From Fasciolopsis buskii (Eukaryota; Platyhelminthes; Trematoda; Plagiorchiida; Fasciolidae): a stretch of DNA of 64,000 bases. Positions 58,390 to 64,000 of the stretch are shown piece by piece (within the stretch, counting starts at the first letter, position 1; every line of letters begins with the position of its first letter). A program made the translations under genes and the position numbers. The notes beneath the pieces were generated by a model. The model saw only the letters and a program-made list of their open reading frames with translations, was not told the origin of the DNA and did no database searches. The stretch is from NCBI GenBank assembly GCA_008360955.1, contig LUCM01011194.1, positions 295,198 through 359,197 of the forward strand. The letters are read 5' to 3'.

Positions 58390-60175
58390 ATGAGCCATAA
58401 ATAAATCCTAACCTGAGTTCTAGCTGGTGAGGTTTATTCAATACTTTCCATTGTGCGGTTCCGGATGGCGGCGACTATGATTAGGATCCTTGAGTTAACA
58501 CAGTGATAGACCACAATTTGTTCGCTTAGACTATACCGTAACAAGGAAACAAAACGACAAACTGGTGGTTGGATTAAACATACCGGCTAAACTCAACGAC
58601 TCTAGTCTACGGTTTTTTTTGTTTCTGTTGGATTGTGGAGGAGAGTAGGACCACAACGAATGGAGAGAGTAATCGACCCCCTAGCATAAACCAATCAGAA
58701 GCAGCCATTCGAAGAAGCAACAACGACTGTTAAAAGCGTTCCCCAACAGACAAAGACCGCGGTAACAACAAACGCGCGTAGCAGAGCCAGAACTGAGGTG
58801 AACAGCACGGCTCCCGCAGCCGAGAGTGACAGCTCTAGTCGTCACTCAGGCCAATCGGACCAACACAGCTAGACGGAAGTCCAAAAGAATGAAAGCAAGA
58901 GTGTTTGGCACATGATCAAATCGGCCCGGGAAAGCTCAGCAAGTCAGAACATGGATCTCCAGTGATCATGGTCCGGAATAGAACAACATACATGGGCCAA
59001 CAAAGTCTGGGAACTGAGACTTATTTGGCTCCTCAGTAAACGTGTGAACCACCCGCTTTCCTTCCTGCTACAAGATTACTAAACTGATACAAGTGTGACC
59101 GATGATAGAAACAACTCTAAAAACACAGGAGACTCTTTTATTGTCTAGCTAGAACGAGCAAGCATGCATCAAATGGATTAGGGAACAATGCTAACGAAAA
59201 TCAGTTCAAACAACTAAGTGCTCTCTAATGTTGAAGTTATTGGCACTGCCGGTTTGAAAAGAAGTATTTAACCCACTATGGGAGTACGGAGGTTAAAAGG
59301 TGAATTCACCGATTTTCGTTTGTCTGCCACTGTACTTTGGTGGAATCACAGATGCACTTTGTTCTCGTCCAACAGGCACCCCCGAAAAACGGGCTTCTTT
59401 GCTTGCAAACAGTCTCATTTTATTATTGCAAACTCACTAATTAGTTCGTTATGCCGGCTGTGGGGAAAAGTTATTGCTCTGTGCCTATTAATCCATCTTG
59501 ATTTCATGCCTAATGGTTTCCTAAAGGTTTTTTTTAAAGTCAGACCAAAAATTATTTGAGGGACTCGGCTGATTGACTTATGGATTGATGTGAACAACCC
59601 CACGTTGACTATGCTCGCGTTGTAATTCCGTTGACAGGTGGTCTTAATCTGGATTTGACGAGCCAACGCGTAACACCATAAGATCACTCAACCAGGTCTC
59701 AGTAAACGCTTCTCTGGAACAGGAGCCCTGCAGTCAACAACCCCTTCTGCGGCCTTTTTGTTTATCTACTTTAACGTGATTGTAAGTAACTGGTGGTGAG
59801 TTATTTCTTTCTGCTGTTTTGTTTACATGAAATACTTTACGGAGGTTGCTTCAATATACTGAACGTGATAAGGTCGTCTTCATAAAACCTAGAACATGCG
59901 ACCAATTTGTCTTTTTGTTTCACGTACTATTATTTTGGTCACTTTTACTACTTCGTCTTCCTAGAGTGGTATAACTGTATTTCGGAAGGAGTGTCAAACA
60001 AAAGAATAATGAAATGATGAGTCTACAAATAACGGCGTTTACTGAAATCCGACCAGTTTTATTCGAAACAATGAAAGCTATTCGGTGCTGCCTCTTAATC
60101 GCCTAATGACTGATTTCATTATTATTTTAGAACCGTTTTATTCTCTTACCAATATATGAAGATAAAACTGAAAAT
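58390..60175. other. Intronic stretch, no feature recognised
   Basis: Short anonymous open frames only. 58700-58960 is purine-rich and less AT-rich than its surroundings, without a motif. Confidence 0.4.
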
Positions 60176-60182
60176 CTGTTCA

Positions 60183-60362
60183 GCCAGATGTCAAATAGAT
60201 AAGGTCGTGACGCTCAGACATGAAGGTCGCGGGTTCCAATCCTATCATCACCAGTCAACTACCCCAATTGGCAGCCCTCTGTTGGCCGGGGCTCACTTCC
60301 TGCAGATGATGTACACTTTAGTTCCATTAATAAAGGAAGTAAAAGACAAAAGATAAAAAGGA
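60183..60362 (+). repeat. tRNA-related SINE, copy 4
   Basis: Has AGATAAGGTCGTGACGCTCA, GAAGGTCGCGGGTTCCAATC (B box with one change), ATTGGCAGCCCTCTGTTGGC, GATGATGTACACTTTAGTTC and the tail AAGTAAAAGACAAAAGATAA. It aligns along its length with the copy at 41085. It lies antisense in the USP40-like gene, about 200 bases downstream of the His-box exon. Confidence 0.75.
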
Positions 60363-60576
60363 CTTAGAGCCTTTCGCGGAACACTAAAACATGTGTGTAT
60401 TTCCTACATGAAATTAGAATACTAATGAAAAACGTGCATGTGCAAAGTTGAAAACAGAACTCCATATTTTTAGCACGATGATACTCAAAATCAAGCGTGT
60501 GACCAGGACTGCAATGGCAGATCGTAACTAATATCGATAGTTTATGACAGCTTATCCTTTCGAGACAAAGTCTCAC

Positions 60577-60720
60577 CGCATTAAATTCACTTGCCGATGC
60601 ACTATCCTTGCTGGTTTCTCGCACTGTTCCGTAGGGATCTTTGATGTAGGCGTGATAATGTCCTCCACCAGTGCTTCCACCCACATGCAACACAATGGAG
60701 AACAAGTTGTACTCAGCTTT
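60577..60720 (-). CDS. USP40: USP40-like deubiquitinase, catalytic-His exon
   Basis: A 48-codon minus-strand exon, phase 0 at both ends, bordered by TTTCTGTTCACAG and the donor GTGAGA (60576 to 60571). It encodes KAEYNLFSIVLHVGGSTGGG, then HYHAYIKDPYG, the conserved USP His box ((Y/F)xLxxVxxHxGxxxGGHYxAY), where the His of GGHY is the general base of the Cys protease. LFS(V/I)(I/V)(I/L)H..G...GHYH.YIKD is closest to USP40. The three Gly before HY include one more than usual. It joins in phase to 55419 across a 5.2-kb intron that carries a SINE and an inverted-repeat element. The catalytic Cys box must be in upstream exons that I did not find. Confidence 0.85.
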
Positions 60721-61490
60721 CTGTGAACAGAAATATCACAATATAGGAAGGATATAAATTAGAAATTCCAAGAACAATGAAAATGTTGGATTTAGACAAA
60801 AATCCCAAAGGAAAGAATGACATGTGGATGCAAGTAGAAAAGGTCGCAGAGATTAGGTAAATGTCAATTTAAAAATCATCAGCTTAGGGGCACCCTGGGT
60901 GCTTACCATAAATGAAGTAGATATTTATAAAGGTATTGCTTGAATACGGAACATCAAGTCCATTTAGAGCAGTTCACTAGGACGCACTGCATGCCACATA
61001 CCTAACTTTAAGCTCCTCAGACAGCCATATTCAAATGAAATCATCCGGAATTTATTTTGTTTGGTAGAGGATTTTTTTAAACTACGTTTTTGGGAGTACA
61101 ATCGTTAACGGTAATACAAACATGCAAAATTATCAGTGTATTCCGGCTGTCTGATTGTAGAGCATAAGGATAGTTTTTAAGGATACATCAACCACTTTGA
61201 TCGGGATGGTGAGAACCGCGCAGACGAAATGCCTGAACTTGAGCGCTCCTTGAAATTGGCTGTTATATCCGCCGTCAATCGTGGCTAATGCCACACTCGA
61301 TTGGGAATGTATTGCTTATCAACACAGTCGTCATGCCCCGGGTTCCCACCGGCTCAGTTAAAACATGGCTGCCTTCCGGACAACTAATAGTGTGCTTAAT
61401 TTTACAGACGCAGAGATACGAGGCAGGAAAGCGAGTGAGCCTTCAAATAGTTAGTGATAGGTAATCACTATCACCTTGCTCGAATATTTG
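60721..61490. other. Intron or flank, no feature certain
   Basis: AT-rich. The part 61180-61450 may belong to the PLE whose tail hairpin lies at 61514, but stops in all frames hide any coding blocks. Confidence 0.4.
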
Positions 61491-61500
61491 ATTATAAACC

Positions 61501-61540
61501 CTATTTTGAGAAAGGCTACCCAGAGTAGCCGAAACGTCGG
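61501..61540 (+). ncRNA. PLE-type 3' hairpin followed by GAAAC, copy 2
   Basis: TTTTGAGAAA, then the stem GGCTAC-CCAGA-GTAGCC (61514-61530), then GAAACGTCGGG. It matches 54571-54611 except at a few sites, including a paired A-T to G-C change in the stem. It lies after a region too decayed to show protein blocks. Confidence 0.5.
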
Positions 61541-62004
61541 GTAATTACACATTTGAATAAACCGCATACATAAATTCATCACGTGGCGCATCGATTTTTT
61601 GATTCACTCCGAACCTCTTTCGATCTGGATTTGGCATTAACAAACACCAATAAGATCAGCCTACATAAAGGGGGTTTACATATATTAATATGTAAATACA
61701 TATTCCAGAAATTTCTAGTTGCATTTTTGGACTGCAATGAAGTTGTCTTTCAGTGGCTTGTCTGCTCTGGCTGTGCCTACGATTTCTGTCTGAGAAAGTA
61801 AATCAATACTCATCTTATTTCCGAACATTTCGTACAACAACTCAGAACATTTTAGAATTATTGGAGGTTTGATATACTATGCCGGTCGGTGTTTTCATCC
61901 TGTTTAGGTTCACCACTATGTGTCCTCCAGCGTAGACGAGAAAATTGCGGTGTAACGCACAGGAAAAACGTTCCCATTGACATTGATTAGAAGAAAATAC
62001 TTAC

Positions 62005-62098
62005 CTGTAAAACGAGTCGATATTTCCAAAAAGTGTGACAAAATTTCGAGTACACAGCGAAGTAGTATGGTGGGATGTTCTTTGTCCGTTTCATTCGG
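62005..62098 (-). CDS. Candidate exon upstream of the USP40-like gene
   Basis: A 94-nt minus-strand segment between AACAACAG and a near-perfect donor TTTTACAG/GTAAGT (62004 to 61999). One frame is fully open and protein-like: PNETDKEHPTILLRCVLEIL, then SHFLEISTRFT. A stop in that frame lies just upstream of the acceptor, as expected for an intron. It ends in phase 1, whereas the His-box exon begins in phase 0, so at least one exon would have to lie between them if both belong to one gene. It could equally be part of another gene. Confidence 0.35.
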
Positions 62099-62109
62099 CT
62101 GTTGTTAAC

Positions 62110-62690
62110 CCAGTCTAATCTCTTTTGCTTCATTGCTATTTAAAGTACTCCAGATGAAGAAAGAACTCTAGTCGAGTTTTTGGTGATTGTCTTTAAGGCT
62201 TATTTTATTCTTCGTATCAGTGCATAGTCTTGATCTAGAAGGCTAAAACACAATGATAAGGTTGACTTGTTGGAACTATACTTTCTGCTCCACATGACCA
62301 GGAAAGAAAGATCTGTAACAGGATCATCACTACCTCCGGACTGAAAGTCACGGGAACCATCAAGTTTGGTATAAAGTCCGCTTCACACGCTCACTCTCAC
62401 CTCAACTTTGCCATCGTTTTTGCAGTTAACGTTGGTGTCCTGTTTGGTATAAATTTAATTAAGCTTTTAACTCTTCTGTTTATGCATCTGCATTAAAGCA
62501 GTTTGTAAGACCCCTTCGTGCTCGCGGCTCTTCTCAGAGAATGGCAATATTAGCACTCGGTGAGTTGCCTAAATGGATTTAAGCCCAATGCATCGAATAA
62601 ATGTCTACAAAAGACGAGAATTGCTCTCCCTACTCAATCGCATGGTGTACAGTTGTTGGGCCGTTCTGTGTATGAATCTATGAATGAAAC
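62110..62690. other. Spacer, no feature recognised
   Basis: AT-rich; the open plus frame at 62560-62775 mostly overlaps dispersed repeat B. Confidence 0.4.
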
Positions 62691-62694
62691 TCAG

Positions 62695-63125
62695 AGCAGA
62701 GCTGCTTGCTACTGGGAGCATCCCTGGGTTGGGGGTAAGGGGAAGGCCACCATACAGGTGGTTAGCTGTGAATAAAGCAAGCTCACACCTACCGGACAGG
62801 CGGCTGCGGACTAGCAGCGGCGAGGTCCAAGGCATGGTGGGTTTCCGTATGGCAAGCGATCCCCCTAAAACATACCACAACAGCCTGATGGTGGCACTGT
62901 AACGCAGAGAGTGTGGCCCGCCAACCAAATAAGGCCATTGTCTCTGGTCGTGTTCCGCCGATCCGGCGTGGTTTTCTCAGAAGAGGCTTATGAACCGACC
63001 ATCGAGTCACCGGCTCGTGTGGAATGACTGTACTGCCTTTCAGAAAGCGCTTGGTTGCGCAAAGGCTGGAGGTACATCCTCGAATAAAATAGCCTACTCT
63101 AGACCGGGCGAACGTGTAGTACAAC
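62695..63125 (-). repeat. Dispersed repeat B, copy 2 (inverted)
   Basis: Read on the minus strand it aligns with 14020-14455. The minus frame reads ETMALFGWRATLSALQCHHQ, AVVVCFRGIA, DLAAASPQPP and FTANHLYGGLPLTPNPG. The other copy's frames contain SMALRSWGATVSMLQ, AVVVIFREI and FTANHLDGG. Conservation of the peptide over DNA decay suggests a coding origin, possibly the 5' part of a retroelement. Confidence 0.65.
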
Positions 63126-63129
63126 ACCT

Positions 63130-63198
63130 TGAAACGCACACACATGGCCGCTCCACGAACGAATGTTGCTGGCTCTTCTCTCACTTTCCCATTGGCTT

Positions 63199-63242
<44 letters not shown>

Positions 63243-64000
63243 ATATTCTGCGCGTTGTTTTCTTAACCGAGTGTCTGTGCGTCAGTTAGTTACTGTAATT
63301 GCCAAATTTTAATTTACAGATTGGTCAAGATATTCAATTCATGCAAATGTTCGTGTGCGTTTTTAAGACAGGTTCAACATTGCGCTGAATTAGTGGCTCA
63401 AATTCATTCACAGTAAACTTTGTCCTCCTGGTATAAAATATCGGAATTTTTGGCATCCAGCCAAACCCAAATTACTGTTAAAGGACATCTAAGCCTGTGA
63501 CAACAAACGGCGAGCACAAGTGTGGTTGATTTACAATCGTTCACAAGGCAGAACACTTAATGCGGGTGCTTACATCCAGCGGTGCGTTTTAATCATTGAT
63601 GGGTTGGGTTGGCTACTCGAGGGTAACTCAGGGATTAAGCGGAGGGTACTGGGTCTTATGGTCAACTCTTTAGAATACACATTGGTTCAGATTAAGTTTG
63701 GATGACGGGGAAATGTTTTACAAATACCAACAGAACACTGTTCTCTGAAGCAGGTATTGGTTGGAGGTGGTCGATGGATCATATAATAAAAGTGTACGAA
63801 GACTTTAACCTGTGGACTGGTTCGTGTAGGTGCAGCCATGCTACACGGTTGCAGTCCGCTTGATCTTTCGAAGCGATAGTTGGAGATACTGTCTGATTTG
63901 GTTGAGTGCCGCAGTCAGTGGCATTCATGCATTCAAATTATTTCCTCAGATGTATAGTTGTCCAATTCTATTTTGATATCCATCTTTCACTATTCCTTGT
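63130..64000. other. Spacer with microsatellite, no gene recognised
   Basis: Apart from the TA repeat the stretch shows only short frames (for example 63520-63705 on plus) without motif. Confidence 0.4.
63198..63240. repeat. (TA)n microsatellite
   Basis: About 17 uninterrupted TA units from 63207, preceded by TATATACA. The tract directly follows the end of dispersed repeat B. Confidence 0.95.

Overview
The window reads as a stretch of a large, repeat-rich, intron-rich animal genome, most likely a parasitic flatworm (digenean trematode). The evidence is the combination of degenerate BEL/Pao, CR1/jockey-like LINE, Penelope-like (PLE) and Mutator-like (MULE) elements, tRNA-related SINEs with a TAAAAGATAAAAG-type tail, AT-rich spacers, introns of 5-11 kb or more, and a 152-base assembly gap (37464-37615). 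Nothing bacterial (operons, Shine-Dalgarno sites, CRISPR arrays) is present. The species assignment is inference.

Two host genes can be supported. On the + strand, 20.9-34.9 kb holds a single-pass type I membrane protein: a signal-peptide exon (20923-21639), a penultimate exon (33019-33276) and a terminal exon with a transmembrane helix, basic stop-transfer region, poly-Ala run and Pro/Gly tail (34182-34742), followed by AATAAA. All mapped junctions are phase 0. I do not recognise its family. On the - strand, 60.7-43.0 kb holds part of a ubiquitin-specific protease, best matched to USP40: the catalytic-His exon (60577-60720), a middle exon (55010-55419) and a 1.46-kb exon ending in the USP WFDFND...AYMLFYRR block (42952-44414). 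Splice phases agree across all three. About 600 residues of low-complexity sequence separate the His box from the WFDFND box. The catalytic-Cys exons lie outside what I can identify, probably beyond 60.7 kb.

Region by region: 2.5-5.5 kb is a BEL/Pao pol relic (RT, RNase H and integrase on the - strand). 5.5-20.8 kb is mostly non-coding, with a few candidate - strand exons (6.9 and 12.6 kb), a LINE endonuclease relic (13.5 kb) and dispersed repeats. 20.9-34.9 kb is the membrane-protein gene; its introns carry LTR-like, foldback, MULE and LINE relics and a perfect 26-bp palindrome. 35-42.9 kb is packed with SINEs, an LTR-like repeat, a GATAT satellite with the gap, and a large foldback element. 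43-60.7 kb is the USP40-like gene, with LINE and PLE relics and a 96-bp-armed inverted-repeat element in its introns or flanks. 60.7-64 kb holds a second PLE-type 3' hairpin, one candidate exon and a second copy of a 430-bp dispersed repeat.

The less expected observations are the giant insertion inside a USP catalytic domain, the orphan membrane protein, the foldback family with nested inverted repeats (27.0 and 40.6 kb), the covarying hairpin followed by GAAAC at two PLE-type tails, and the two TATA-bearing LTR-like copies 10 kb apart.
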